64,000 nt of DNA, taken from the NCBI RefSeq assembly GCF_024586455.1, contig NC_065923.1, forward strand, positions 50,228,264 to 50,292,263, given 5' to 3'. A program made the position numbers and the translations under genes. Positions 10,380 to 21,760 of the stretch are shown in pieces. Positions within the stretch are counted from its first letter, which is position 1; each line of letters begins with the position of its first letter. This stretch comes from Bactrocera neohumeralis. Taxonomy: Eukaryota; Arthropoda; Insecta; Diptera; Tephritidae. The notes under the pieces are model-generated. The model was not told the origin of the DNA and made no database searches. It saw only the letters and a program-made list of their open reading frames with translations.

Positions 10380-11430
10380 CGAAAATCTTAAAATAAATTT
10401 ATAGGTCCAACCAAGTCTTCTACCGCGGTGAGTTTTCGTTGCCATCGCACACATTCAAAGAATGTGTGGTCAGCGTCGTCTTCTGTCGCGTCATTCTGTG
10501 GAGGTACTTTTGGTAGTAAGCTGAGTTGACTAAAAGTCGACTTCTCCAAGTTTACAGCTTGTCTATAAGTTTAGGTCTTTTATTAGTCTGGCTGTCCATC
10601 TGCCTCGACTCTCATTCTCCCATTTTCTTTGTCATATTGTTGTTGCATCTGTCTTTATGTGCTCTTTTGCGGTCTGGTTACTTTTGGATTTTTTTTTAGC
10701 TCCCACTGCTTTTCCTTTTCGTATGCCATAAGGTCAATTGGGGCATTATCCAAAATTTTCAGAATGTTTAGTTTTGCGGTTCACACCGGCCACTATCTTA
10801 GACGATTTTTCTTTTTAGCACATCTGCCCATTTACAATAACGCATTTTTTATAGCTTTAGGATCTTCCGGATCTAGTGTTGTCTATGGTCGATTTGGGTT
10901 TAAGTAGCCTTTCATAAGCTTTCCAGCTGTGCCAGGCCTCAGTATGCTGATGGCAAGTGGATCTCCTTTTCCCATTTATATAATTCCGGCTTCAAGGCAG
11001 GCGTTGTACATATTCATTAGTACTGCCAGTCGCTCTGCAATGATTATTATCAGAGTTTCTGCTGGGATTACGTCCAGGCCGGGTGATTTGTTGGTTTTGA
11101 GCTTGCTAGTGGTTAGTTGGACCTCTTTAAGGGTGAACTGGGGGATTTGCGAAGGTCTTACAATCTATTCTGGATCGGTAGGCTTTTTTTCACGTGTGGG
11201 GAAGAGTGCGCTTACGATGTGATTCATTTTGGCAGCTATTAAGTCAGATGGCTTTGCTCGAACACCGAGTTTCTTCATTACTATTTTATACCCAGGCCCC
11301 AGGAGTTTTTTGTAAAGTTCGTCCCATTATTTCTTTTTGCTATCAACGATGGCATGCTTCAGCTCCTTTTTTGCTGCATGATATTGCTCGGCTTTTCAGG
11401 ATGCAGCTACTCTGCGAATGATGCATATTT
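10380..11430 (-). pseudogene. R1-like LINE ORF2 remnant (RT and C-terminal domain)
   Basis: Reading the minus strand from 11430 down, the protein fragments follow the order of an R1/I-type LINE ORF2. First comes a pre-RT segment (SKKK*WDELYKKL, YKIVMKKL, IVSALFPT). Next are RT blocks TLKEVQLTTSKLKTNKSPG, MNMYNACLEAGI, KGDP and AGKLM. After an internal deletion removing the palm catalytic motifs, the C-terminal region appears (IDLMAYEKEKQWEL, NGRMRVEADGQ). It closes with the zinc-knuckle-like EDDADHTFFECVRWQ at about 10430-10480. Several in-frame stops (for example K*W, GII*MGKG) show it is long dead. The R1-like label is inferred from these motifs; placement needs a phylogeny. Confidence 0.75.
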
Positions 11431-11589
11431 AGTTTTAAAAATGACATATTGGAGACGGAAATCAATCGTTTTTCAGATCTGTTTGCAAAATTAATATATC
11501 AATTTAAACTATAATACTAGTATGTGATCTCTCCAAAGTAAATCTATTTACGCAGAAATATACATATGAGTCGCAAGAGGAAACTTAAT

Positions 11590-11940
11590 TAAAAAAAAAA
11601 AAGAAAACAGGAACGGTTGAACCGGTTTTTATAATATTTTCACAAAAAAAAAATATTCCATAAAAGCACTAAATTCCGTTCATTCCGTCTATACGGCAGC
11701 TATATGCTAGTGGTCCGTTATTAGCGGCTTCGACAAATTATCTGCTTCTTGGAGAAAAAGGAACGTGTCCAAAATTTCAGATTTAGTTCGTAGTTAGCTT
11801 ATATACAGACAAGCGGATCTGCAGATGGATTTGACTAAATCGACCTATCCATGCTGATCATTTATATAAAGTTTATAGAATCTCTGACGTTACTTTTCGG
11901 GTGTTACAAAACTGACACCCTTCTGTTCAGAGCATAATGA
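11590..11940 (-). repeat. Family I repeat copy
   Basis: The order is that of a reversed Family I: an eroded hairpin (GGAACGGTTGAACCGGTTTTTATAATA), the TACGGCAGCTATATGCTAGTGGTCCG phrase, CTGCTTCTTGG, and the end GTTACAAAACTGACACCCTTCTGTTCAG. It is strongly diverged. Confidence 0.6.
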
Positions 11941-12654
11941 ATGTGATGGAGACGACTAATCCAGTGCCTTAATTTCAATATAAATTTGTTAGAGGAAAAC
12001 GAAATGAGATTGAGGAACAATTACCGCAGGCTAAACAAACAACAGTGTCTGGTACCACTGGATGTCGATTGCCGTTGTAGGAATAAATATTGGCACTATA
12101 TTCAACCGCAACCAACGAGCATACTCATCCACCAGATAGTAACATACATACATATAGAACATGCGCACGAGCTGAATTCGCCTAAAAGATAAGTGAAGTG
12201 TTCTGACGCCTGCCAGGCAATAAAAGGCATCCCAAACTCAACAATAGATTTTTTCGTTAAATGACAAAGCCTGCAGGGTCCGTTTTCTTCCACTGTATGG
12301 AGGAAGTCGTGTTTTTATTCATATTCGCTAGTCTTCTTATATCCCCCCAAGTCAAAGCTAACATCTTGTACCGTCGACACTTCTACGCGCACATTCATGA
12401 ATACCGACGAATTCAAGTTGATGTCAAGTTAGTGCGTGTACTTAAACATCAAAATGTCAGTCAATGTCATTAAATGACTTTTTTATTGAGCCTAATAGTG
12501 TGTATGTGCCTGAAATATCTTAGAAATACTTTAGTGACGGCGGATAGTTGGTCTCAATTGTCACGGTGAAGAAGGCAGAGCAGTTGTCTGCTTTGCGAGG
12601 CATGCGTATGTGAATGCATCTAACAGTAAAACTCTGGCTTCTGCTCGCACTCCA
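11941..12654. other. unassigned stretch
   Basis: No gene is recognised. Open frames do not exceed about 70 codons and carry no family motif. Confidence 0.35.
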
Positions 12655-12830
12655 GATAAGTATGTTTATACTCGCCCAACATGTTGCTACAGTGTATAAT
12701 AGTTTTGTCCGCCTATCGGGTGTTCGCCATATCTAAATCTATTCGATATATATAAACTTGTATAGTTATATAAAGTAAACTTGGCACACAGCATCCCCGT
12801 AAGAGAGAGAGAGGGCATCTCCGGTGTAGT
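12655..12830 (+). repeat. Family II repeat, 5' end fragment
   Basis: It has the Family II plain end (TATACTCGCCCAACATGTTGCTACAGTGTATAATAGTTTTG) followed by a degraded 5' region. It is directly followed by a Family I copy in the same orientation. Confidence 0.6.
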
Positions 12831-12835
12831 CCTTA

Positions 12836-13140
12836 TTATACCCTGAACAGGGTATATTAAGTTTGTTACGAAGTTTGTAACACCCAGAAGGAAGCGTCGG
12901 AGACCCTATAAAGTATATATATGTATATATTTAGCCATATCCGTCTGTCTGTCCGTCCTTTATATATACGAACTGGTCCCTCAGTTTTTAAGATATCGTT
13001 TTGAAATTTTGCAAACGTCATTTTTTCTACAAGAAGCTGCTCATTTGTCGGAACTGCTGATATCGGACCACTATAATATAAACTGAACGATCGGAATCAA
13101 GTTCTTGTATGGAAAACTTTTACATTTGACAATGTAGATA
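12836..13140 (+). repeat. Family I repeat, well-preserved 5' half
   Basis: It starts TATACCCTGAACAGGGTATA, a terminal palindrome, and continues through GTTTGTAACACCCAGAAGG, GCGTCGGAGACCCTATAAAG, GTCTGTCTGTCCGTCC, AAATTTTGCAAACGTCATTT, AAGAAGCTGCTCATTTGTCGG and GAACGATCGGAATCAAG. This is the best copy of the 5' half in the window and serves as the reference for the other fragments. The hairpin end is missing. Confidence 0.75.
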
Positions 13141-13217
13141 CATTATTTTCAAACATTACACTGACATTTTGATGTTACAATTTGAAAATGAACGATATTC
13201 CAAATGACACAATTTTA

Positions 13218-13917
13218 AAGGGTGATCCATTTCGAAGTTCTCTACTCTTTTAAAGAAAAAACACAGAAATTGGGAATGTTTCTATCATTCGAAAGAGCAT
13301 TCTTTGACATTTATTTTCTTGGGCTCGGCTACGTCTGAGATCATCCATCCATTGAGTCCAATTTTCGATGGCTCGTTCGAGCATTTCGACTGGTGACTGG
13401 CGAATGGCACGCGTGATGTTTTGCTTCAAGGCCTGAAGTGAAGCGGGATTGTCCGCACAAGCTGTAGACTTTACATATCCTCACCAGAAAAGGTCTGAGA
13501 GCCAATCGAGCCGCACAAAACGTGATTTTATCTGCTCACCGAAGTGTTCATTCAATGAGTCCATTGATTAATGTAATGTGTGGGAAGTTGAGTCGTCTTC
13601 TTAAAAGTCGCCGACACCGTGAGCTTCAATTTCAGGCATCCAATAGTCGGTTATCGTGGCGCGGTAAAGTTCGCCAAATGTGCCAATTTTGCTTCTTTAA
13701 AAAACCATTTAGTCAGAAATGGACCTCTTCGCCGAGTAACATTTCAAGAGCCCATAGAGTAAAACAATGTCGTCGAGGTCGGTCGAATATTATGCAATAA
13801 TGAATGTTAGGTCTCAAGATGGCTGATGGTGTTGCGAATAATACGCTCAGTAGGCCGATCATGAACGATTTGTAAACGAAATTTGTCAAAAAAAGTACAT
13901 CTACTTGAATCACCCGT
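13218..13917 (-). mobile_element. DD41D (rosa-type) mariner, deletion copy 1
   Basis: Terminal inverted repeats AAGGGTGATCCA / ACGGGTGATTCA are flanked by TA at 13216-13217 and 13918-13919. The copy is 700 bp against about 1.3 kb for the usual element. Minus-strand fragments of transposase remain, including the PRRHCFTLWALEML segment near 13730-13780 and the end of the N-terminal domain. The stretch between the IS-type glycine block and the first catalytic Asp is deleted. It shares order and phrases with the copies at 23400 and 36023 (CGAGCATTTCGACTGG, TTGTCCGCA, AATGTTAGGTCTCAAGATGG). The DD41D assignment comes from the spacing remembered for this lineage and is inference. Confidence 0.8.
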
Positions 13918-14869
13918 TAAATGCCAAGATTTGATGAAATCGGTTCGGATGTAGCCTCACACCCATACTCTCAAAATAATGATTTTAGAAGAATATGGAA
14001 ATATTTAAATGAAGTGAACCTGTTTTCTAGGCCATAATATGGTTCAGCGTTAAATACAAAAGAACTCGGTCCATACTTTTATTCAGTCCCATGAACCAAA
14101 ATTTAATTACTTCGATAACTAGCTTTAAGTAACTTAAAGTTAACTTCAGTCAAATAAAAAAATGTCAATTCAAGCGAATAATTTGCCTTGCATATGCGAT
14201 AAGGACTGGCAAGGCATGTTGACTTAAACATTTTACGGTTGGTATGACTATATACTCCATGACTTCCTTTCATTATTATTACGTCTACTAACAAATTTAA
14301 TAAAGGTGGCACATGTTGCAGATAGAATTTACGCACTGGATGAATAAGCAGAGCAAATTGTTGCTCGGAATTTATAAACTGTGTCTATTATGTCAAGTGC
14401 CGCCTTCATTTGACGAAAGTGAAAAGATTTTGTCACTTTTTCTTTTATTCTTTTCTCACTTAAATATTTTCGGCGCGTACGTACGAGTATTATAGGCGGT
14501 TTTGTTGTTCAATTAGTGCACACGCCGCCCCGATTTGACATTAAGGTGCTACAAAATGATTTGGCAGCAGTACGGTTGGTTGTATTTTGAGTGGGTGACC
14601 CTAATACATGCAGAGATGCTGCACACTCCACGACTTACGTCGATGACAATGACAGCAGTAAACTCAAATAAAGGAATTGTTTATACGTCTCACCCCCCAC
14701 AGCTCTAATCGCGGCACTTGTGATTCATAAATAAAATAAATATTTGCCAAACACTCGAGTTAATCAAATATTTATGAAGTCACAGCCTGAATATATAATG
14801 AACAATTTCTGATGTGTTAGAGATTCACACATTTTTGAATCTGTATCATCATTTGCTTAGATTTAAATA
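13918..14869. other. unassigned stretch
   Basis: No recognisable element lies here. It sits between two Tc1/mariner-type deletion elements, each flanked by TA. Confidence 0.35.
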
Positions 14870-15577
14870 ACGGGTGTTTCTTTAGACGTGTGGTTTTCCA
14901 TGAAGCCATACTTTTTGCGGAGTTGGTCTTTTCGACAGCTATGACTTGGTTTATACTCAGTTTGGTTTGTCATTTCATAATAAACAGACTTACTACGAAA
15001 GAACGTTTGTAAATCGCCCAAATTTATTGACAAAATAATGGGTTGGTTCCAAAGCCCAATATTCGGTCGATAAAAACGCAAAGCAGAGTTCGTAATTCGA
15101 GCACATTTGCTATAGTGAAAAATGTGCATCTTCAGAAACAGTACAGTGTGAATGAAGACGCTATTGCTGCTGTGGAAGAGAATACCGAAGAAGAATCGAA
15201 TGAGTCCATCCGCCTTCACGCGCAACAGAAACTGAAGCCGAACGTTTGATGAATGAAACGACTACCGATTCTGCTTTTCACAAGAAAATTTTGTTCAGTG
15301 ATGAAAATTACTTTTTTTTAATAAATAAAATTGTCGCATTAGGAGTTGATGAAGACGAGCTTTAGTTCCAACAAGACGGAGCCAGATACATGTTATGTGA
15401 AATTGTTTGTCTACGAAGATAAGTTGGAGAAGATGACGTTTTGGCCACAATTTATGCAAAAAGGAGAGGAAAATTCGGACTCTTGGCTGTAATTCATTCG
15501 AGCCGCCGGGAGGTAACTTACCTGAAATCCTTTTTCATAATGAAAAATAAACTAAATGAAACTAAACTAACACCCTT
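14870..15577 (+). mobile_element. Tc1/mariner element, second DD41D-like lineage, internally deleted
   Basis: The ends ACGGGTGTTTCTTTAG and (inverted) AAGGGTGTTAGTTTAG are flanked by TA at 14868-14869 and 15578-15579, giving a 708 bp element. On the plus strand the block HKKILFSDENYFF (first catalytic Asp) is followed after a deletion by FQQDGAR, the second-Asp block. The segment carrying the third Asp is gone. The 5' 150 bp match, inverted, the end of the remnant at 56018-56665. The large minus-strand open frame over 14863-15225 is antisense and not considered real. Confidence 0.75.
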
Positions 15578-15804
15578 TATAAGTTTTATGGATGCATGTG
15601 TTTGTTAATGTCCATATATCTTTTATGAGACAAGACCGATAAGTTGACATTTTTTTACTTCTAAATATACTCATTTGCATAGGGCACAAGAATTCTAAAT
15701 TACTGATTTTCTTGTTCATTCATAAATTAAATTTCTTAAATTTTTTTTATCCGTATCAAATGTTGTAAATTTGGCACTACTGATCAACGTGAAGTAATTT
15801 TATA
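15578..15804. other. short unassigned spacer
   Basis: AT-rich DNA between two TA-flanked DNA transposons. Nothing recognised. Confidence 0.3.
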
Positions 15805-15918
15805 CAGTGTGCTTCAAGAGTCTACGTACAACCCATATATCTATTTGATGTCTTGCTGAATGTAAGAGTAATAGGGAAAAAGTAATAATGAAGTTTTGCT
15901 TGAATTACATTTGCCACA

Positions 15919-17160
15919 ATGGCTCCTCGAAAGAAAATGTCAACTGAAGTGCTAAACCTGGTTGTAACATTTTATGAAACTATCGAAACTACTAAGTTTA
16001 GCTAAATCAACAGTTCAAACCATATTTGAAAACTGTAGAAAATTCAAAGTGTTAAACCACCGACTGTTCGACTGCAGAGCTGCCTCTTTTATTTTAAAAG
16101 TATTAGATAATAACCCACAAATTCATCCCACTAAGTTAGCCACGGAACTAGCAGAGCGATGAGAGAAAATTCTTTATTCCAGCACAGTTTAAAGAGCTTT
16201 AAATAACAAGCAGAACTCTAAGCAGGAAACCCCTAAGGTTAAGTTGGGTTAATCACGCATATACCAGTTTTGGTCCCTTGCGATACCAGATGGAGTTCCA
16301 TGAGGGGTAGTCTTGTTTTAGGATGCCTGCGCTTGATGCTAATTTCTACAGACTCTGCGGCCTCTTTATCGATACCTTCTCCAGTGTATCATACTGTGGT
16401 AACCCAAGTTGCTTACTTGCCATTGCAGAACAAGTGCATTGTTTCCCTGGTGTCTTGCTCTATACATTTCCTTCAGTCTTCTCGATCTGTCAGCCCCATT
16501 CTGCAGGTATGTTAGCCATACACCATCCTTGGCAATCTCGTCCACTATTTTATTGCTCTCAATGCCTTTGTTGCCTGGCACTCAGTAGAAGTGAAGTTGC
16601 TTGTTTCTGGCAACACTTTCCATTGCTGCCCTGCTTCCCAAGACACTTCTGGCCGATATGCGATACGAGTTTAGTGCCTTTATTGCTGCTTGGCTGTCTA
16701 CGTAGATGTTGACTCTGGAATTGCCTGCCCCCTTATAAATGAAAAGAACCGGAAAATCGCTTGGAATTTGTTCACAAGTTAATATAAAGATTTGGATTTC
16801 TGAAAACTAGTTTTATTAACAGACGAATTCAAATACAACGTTTTTGGAAGTGATGGAAAAGCCAAAGTTTGAAGAAAAGCTAATGTAGCAATGAACCCTA
16901 AGCACCAAACCTCTACTGTCAAGGATGGCGGTGGAGATGTTACAATTTGGAACACGGTGGCTGCGTCTGGAGTAGGAAATCTAGTGTTTGTGGCGGGGAA
17001 AATGGAAATTTAAAAGAATTCGTGGATAAGCTTAACCTTGGTAAAAGGTGGGTCTTCCAATAGGATAACCATCTGAAGCATACGGGCCACATCATAAAGG
17101 AATGGCTGCTGTATTATGCTTCACGTCAGTTAAATACTTCACTAAAAAGAACTAGATTTT
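15919..17160 (+). pseudogene. Tc1-like transposase, broken
   Basis: The frame opens with MAPRKKMSTEVLNLVVTFYE, then frameshifts into the helix-turn-helix LSLAKSTVQTIFENCRKF (about 15980-16045) and a second DNA-binding segment ending ATELAER*. After the nested LINE the catalytic domain resumes: LLTDEFKYNVFGSDG (first Asp, near 16820), HQTSTVKDGGGDVTIW, ASGVGNLVFVAGKM, and WVFQ*DNHLKHTGHIIKEWLL with a stop in the second-Asp block. The third motif (SPDLNPIEHLW in the family) is absent. Several frameshifts, at least three stops and the insertion make it non-functional. Confidence 0.85.
16240..16735 (-). pseudogene. LINE RNase H domain fragment inserted in Tc1 element
   Basis: On the minus strand from about 16735 the translation reads VNIYVDSQAAIKALNS, then VLGSRAAMES, then a stop where the conserved Trp of WVPG should be, then VPGNKGIESNKIVDEIAKDG (about 16520-16580). 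These are the central and C-terminal blocks of a retrotransposon RNase H, including the YVDSQAA aspartate and the late NKIVDE aspartate. The first acidic residues are outside the fragment. It is flanked on both sides by Tc1 transposase sequence. It may belong to the same broad LINE type as 10380-11430 or 40375-40770. Confidence 0.75.
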
Positions 17161-17401
17161 GGGATTTTTTAAATTTTGGTAGTTTTTGGAACTTCTTAGT
17201 ACCTTATTGAAGATTTTTATATGAAAATACTAATCGTACGTAGACTTTTGTAAATGTTTTTAATAGCTTTTTTGTATTGAAACACGTTCTTTATTATTAT
17301 TTCCTAATAAAAATCGAATTAAAATAAAACTGGATCGTTACCTTTTCTCTATTGCTTTTACTTTCAAATGTGGGTCGTGCGTAGACTTTTGTCGCACACT
17401 G

Positions 17402-19124
17402 TTTATGTATATAGGGTACTCATAGTTTTTGAGAATATGCCGACTGAAGATTGGTTATACGCTCAAGAATAAGCAGTATTCCTTGTACTTTAAATAAATT
17501 GGTATTGGAACATTGATTCTCTCAATTCAAAACTCGGAAAATCACAATTCGAACTCGTAAAAGTTAGTTTAATTAATCGAAACGTTTGTCATATGGAGTA
17601 ATACTACGAAAGAAATTTGAGACTTAGAGACTTCGGTATACAATGACATAGATATTTCACAAACTATTTAAGCATTCTCAGTGCACGTTTTCGACTATGA
17701 ATCTGCTCTTTTAGTATATAATAAGTTATAAAAAATATATCGTTTTATATCATATCCATGGATATAAGCACCGCCGTTGTGCGTTATAAGCGCCGTTTTA
17801 TAGAAGCAATAAAAACCAACAGCTTCGCCGATATCAAGCTGGCCATCCAGACATTGTAAACAAATAAATTAAAATTATACGAGAAAAAAAACTTTCCTAA
17901 CTTCAACATTTGTGCAGTTGTACATAACGGCGTGTGTTTTTGCCTTCCATGCAAAAAAGTTCAAGCAACTTTCCAAGTTGTTGGTGCTGCACAATTTGCT
18001 ATATTTCTTTTCGAGAAGATAACTGAAAATCATTTTCACTACACCACGCCATGGAAGATAAAGGCGGCGAAAACTAAGAGCCGAAGTTGCCTAGTAAGGA
18101 TTGGACGAAAACGTTTGTAAATATTTTGGCAGAAAAACAAATAAGAGTTAGCAAACTTTTCTCATCTTCCAAAAATTTCCACTTGCCGCGAATAATTACT
18201 TTGTAAACACCCTAAAAATGTTTTACTCCACGGAAAATGCATGCGTACCTGCCACACATCTTCCCCCGAGAGAGGATCTCTACCTTTTACACTCCCTAAC
18301 CGACTAGAAGCCGTCTGCTACCTCACAAAGTAATCGCATCTTCATGTGCTGCATTTGGATTCGGCTGGTTTGAGCGCGTCAGACGATGGAACTTGGAAAA
18401 GTGGCGCGCGGCAAAATCAAATCCAAAAAGGAATAAAAAACTAAAACTGTAAAACTGTGCAGCAGGACTCTCTGCGAGTGAAATGGTATGTTATTGTTGC
18501 GAAATAGGAACAGCCATTTCATCATCACTTCTATGAGTTCTTCACAGTTTGGTAGCCCTTCGTACTTCCTTGACTGGGCAATGCGGATATTTTTTATTTT
18601 TATACGCATTTTTCGTTCGTCTGTTACGCCTACTCGACAGTGTTTGTTTGGATTCTTCAAAACGGCAATAATTTGGTTGCAGAAAGGACTGTAAATGCAT
18701 ATACATATATGTACATATATGGTATATGTACTATATAACGGTACATGCAAATATGTATATAGATATTGATCGGAAACAGCAAACCTCAGGGTCAACGTCA
18801 GCTAAATCAAAGTATAAATGATTAAATAATATACATACGTAGCATTAGCCATTGTAAATAGTTGTATATCTCGTCAAAAACAAAAATGTTTGCAACCGAA
18901 CATTCATACTCTTGCAGAAGTTTCTATTAAAAAATTTTGCGAAAAATGCAACATGTATTTTCGGAGAAACCCTATGGATGCATTCAAATTCGGTATTTTA
19001 TTAACTTCAAACATTCAACCAAAAGGTCTAAATTTCATATTTTGGATAAATAAGGAAAAAGCCAACCAATAAAAGCCGATTATAATCGAAAGTCATTAAA
19101 TTAGTGATATGAGACTCAGAGCTT
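17402..19124. other. unassigned stretch with short Family II scrap
   Basis: There is no gene I can support. A minus-strand frame of 138 codons (18379-18795) crosses an ATATAC-rich patch (18698-18770) and looks accidental. At 18885-18925 the phrase GCAACCGAACATTCATACTCTTGCAG is a scrap of the Family II hairpin end on the minus strand. Confidence 0.4.
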
Positions 19125-19129
19125 TTTAC

Positions 19130-19630
19130 TGCACCGAAAAAAACATTTCATACAGATACTACATAGCTGGCAAAACGGTTTAAAGACAAGATTTAACAAA
19201 AAGGGACCGAAAAAATACCCCAGTGATCCAAATCTTAATAAATCAAAACAAATCAATGTCTATGCGTGATTTGGCGAAAAAAATTAAAACAAGTGTTACT
19301 AAGATTCAAAGAGTGAAGCAAAGAAATAATTTATAAACTTATAAAAAAGCAAAGATTCCCACAAAAAAGTTAACGACAAGTAAAAATAGGGAAAACAAAG
19401 CTACGAAAGTTGTACGATAATTCGCTAAAAATTCTGTTGAGTGCATTATAATGGACGATGAAACATATGTAAAAATGGACTGAAGAACATTACCAGATCT
19501 TCAATTCTATACGAAACCAAAATATTGTACTGTCGACTAGTCAGTGTCAACACTTGAAGTGTAAGTGTAAGAATACTCATCTGGAAGTCTATTTGCTCTT
19601 GCGGCCTCAATTTTCCACAAAGGGTACTAC
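19130..19630 (+). pseudogene. Tc1/mariner-superfamily DDE transposase fragment
   Basis: Fragments in shifting frames read MRDLAKKIKTSVTKIQRVK (a DNA-binding helix region, 19260-19320), NRENKATK, then IMDDETYVKMD (first catalytic aspartate, about 19446-19480), RTLPDLQFYTKP and SGSLFALAASI. The MDDETYVK block is typical of a DDE transposase group found in insects. The element is cut at about 19630 by an oppositely oriented mariner, and no terminal repeat is seen. Stops and frameshifts are numerous. Confidence 0.6.
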
Positions 19631-20345
19631 AAGGTTCGTTCCAAAGTAAACAGGAATTAAAAAAGAGAAGAAATGGTTTTTTCGGCAAAATCAATTTATT
19701 TTATTCAAAATAGTCTTCTTCTGCTTCAATACAGCTTTTTGCACGGTCCAAAAGCATGTCGAACGAGTGTTTTAGCTCGTTGGCCGTTATGAATTGCCTT
19801 TTGAATGGCCTCTACGTCTGCATAACGCTTTCTTTTCATGGGCAAATCCATTTTTCCGAAAAGGAAGAAGTCGCACGGTGCCCTATCAGATGAATACGGG
19901 GAGTGGTTAATGGTTAAAATGTGATTTTTGGTCAAATGATGTCCCTCGAATGTTGGATTCTGAGCAATTTTTGGTCGTCAGTCAATTTGTGCGGAACAAA
20001 CCGCGCACACACCTTTCGTAAGCCCAAATGTTCGGTCAAAATGCGATAAATCGATGTTTCGGAGATGTTCAATTCCATTCCCATGAATTTCGATCATGAT
20101 TTCGCCTGATTTTTATGAATTCACGCACAGTTTTGATGGAATTTCCGGTGATCACGGATTTTGATTGACCCACAACTTGATCGTCATTTAGGTCCTCACG
20201 ATTCGGTAAATGTTTTACCAATCATAAAACAAAATTTAATGTTGGCTCTTTCTTCGAAGCTCGTTTTCGCACCGATAATACAAACATACTGACACTTAAA
20301 ACGCAATAACTTCACTTCCAATCGATGAAATGTGATGAAATTCTC
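19630..20345 (-). mobile_element. internally deleted mariner inserted in another transposon
   Basis: The left edge carries a mariner-style end, AAGGTTCGTTCCAAAGTAAA, followed on the minus strand by the transposase C-terminus: NHSPYSSDRAPCDFFLFGKM (third catalytic Asp in APCD, about 19870-19910). Going further right the N-terminal half appears: ELNIS..SIYRI, LTEHLGLRKVCARF and DDQVVGQSKSVITGNSIKTV (about 19975-20215), with frameshifts. The middle with the first two catalytic aspartates is deleted. The right terminal repeat could not be recognised, so that edge is approximate. Confidence 0.75.
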
Positions 20346-20639
20346 ACTGGACAATTATTTAAAAAAAAGGTACAGGTAAAAATTAACAAAATCCGTTACG
20401 TAACAAATAAAACATTGTGTGCAGTTTCTCTTCGGTACATTCATTAATTTCACTCAAATATAACAAATTTTACCGACATAACGGGTTTAAAGTCAGATGG
20501 CAAGTAAAAATGAATAGAAACCACTATATAGCGTATATTGAGGCTAGGGAAAAATCTGGACTGTCTGCATTAAGTATTGCCATTATTCAAGTACTCATAT
20601 ACTAGAGGAAATGTTTCCAAGCATTTTTATGAAGATAGC

Positions 20640-20995
20640 TCACATCTTGTTAGTCAGAAGCCCTAAAAACTGCTAGAATGACTAAAGTAATCATATACCG
20701 TATTTGGGAATTTGAGGTAATTCGTGGTACATTTTTATATTTTCAGAATCAAGCAGTAGTATGTTCAATATTATATCCTCACTAAGTTCAACCAAAAGTA
20801 TAAAATTCATATATTTGGTTTATGAGGCCTGCATAGTATTGACCAGATTTGTTTCATTTAGAGGGAAATGCTCTTCCAATTTCTTTAAGATATCTCACAT
20901 ATTTGCCGATATATGCGTTATAAAGTCTACCGGAAACTCAGAAATATTTATATGTATTGGATACATGTGGGCTAGAGAAAGTATTGACTGGGAAC
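20640..20995 (-). repeat. Family II repeat, left part
   Basis: AGATAGCTCACATCTTGTTAG at 20635 and, after a gap, ATATCTCACATATTTGCCGATATATGCG at 20888 with TGTGGGCTAGAGAAAGTATTGACTGGG match the Family II interior. The copy is interrupted at 20996 by a TTAA-ended element and resumes near 21440. Confidence 0.55.
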
Positions 20996-21435
20996 TTAAG
21001 GGTTTACATAGGTTTACGGGTTTCAAAAAGTCGATTTTTTTTTGTTGTCTTATTAAATTCTACAACACCTCTAGAATATTGTCCAAAATTTTCAAGTTGA
21101 GCCGAGCTAGCTAGGTCAGGGCGCCGTCTTTAAACGCGTTTTTCTCGAAACTACTTTTCCCGGCACGGCTCTGAATAAGATATCTTTAACATTTTTTAAT
21201 GCGATTTTTTTTTTTAAATATTCAAAAATATTGGAGCCGGATTTTCGATATTTTTTATTAAAAAATTTTATAAACATAATTAAATTGTGACATTTATGAC
21301 GTAAAGAGCATACTTTTTTTCTAAATTCCGTAAATTGGAAAATTTTTCGAAATTAAAAAATTCGGCTCGACAGACTATAACTACAACTTCATTTTACAAG
21401 AACTTTTTATTTTTACAAATCCATCACCCTACAAT
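20996..21435 (+). mobile_element. TTAA-type non-autonomous element (fragment, nested)
   Basis: It starts TTAAGGGTTTACATAGG..ACGGGTTTCAAAA. This parallels the left end at 33220, and it shares the internal phrases TCTAGAATATTGTCC and TTTAAACGCGTTTTTCTCG with that element. The right terminal repeat is not found. It lies within a Family II copy. There is no coding capacity. Confidence 0.5.
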
Positions 21436-21439
21436 CACT

Positions 21440-21760
21440 AGCAACTTTTGTTTCATTGTACTTTGGGTCACGTGAGTTATATTCTGTCAATTGAAAGAAT
21501 AATATAGAATTTATAATTGTGCTTTATGGAAAATAGACGTGGTTGTTATTAAATTTCGCTGATTTTCACAACGTGTAGAAGAGTTAAAACAATGTTCGTG
21601 AGATATGGGATTTCAACTGAATCCAATTATGACACATATACTTGTATTACAGGACCTGAGATTCGACATGTAGTTAAAAGTGTGAAATTAATGTTTTGGC
21701 AGTAGCTGATATTATCTCAGACCTGGCCTAAGCTGGACTAAGCCAGATATATAACATATT
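21440..21760 (-). repeat. Family II repeat, right part
   Basis: TTTGTTTCATTGTACTTTGGG, CTTTATGGAAAATAGACGTGGTTGTTAT and GTTCGTGAGATATGGGATTTCAAC match Family II in the order expected after the 20640-20995 part. Together they support one copy split by the TTAA-type element. Confidence 0.55.

Larger units (their letters stand above)
15805..17401 (+). mobile_element. Tc1-like element with nested LINE fragment
   Basis: The left end TA-CAGTGTGCTTCAAGAGTCTACG and the right end, inverted CAGTGTGCGACAAAAGTCTACG, define a 1597 bp Tc1-like element. The right side carries a second internal copy of the repeat: TCGTACGTAGACTTTTGT at 17234-17251 against TCGTGCGTAGACTTTTGT at 17375-17392. This gives a half IR/DR layout. 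The left TA is intact; the right flank is TT-TA, probably mutated. About 500 bp of minus-strand LINE sequence (16240-16735) interrupts it. Without that insertion the size fits a typical Tc1 element of about 1.1 kb. Confidence 0.85.

Noticed and set aside
14863..15225. 120-codon minus-strand frame as a gene
   Set aside because: It is antisense to a TA-flanked Tc1/mariner-type element whose transposase reads on the plus strand.
18379..18795. 138-codon minus-strand frame as a gene
   Set aside because: It runs through a low-complexity ATATAC patch and has no recognisable family features; its length is within chance for a window this size.
20761..21114. 117-codon plus-strand frame as a gene
   Set aside because: It crosses the junction between a Family II copy and a nested TTAA-type element, both non-coding.
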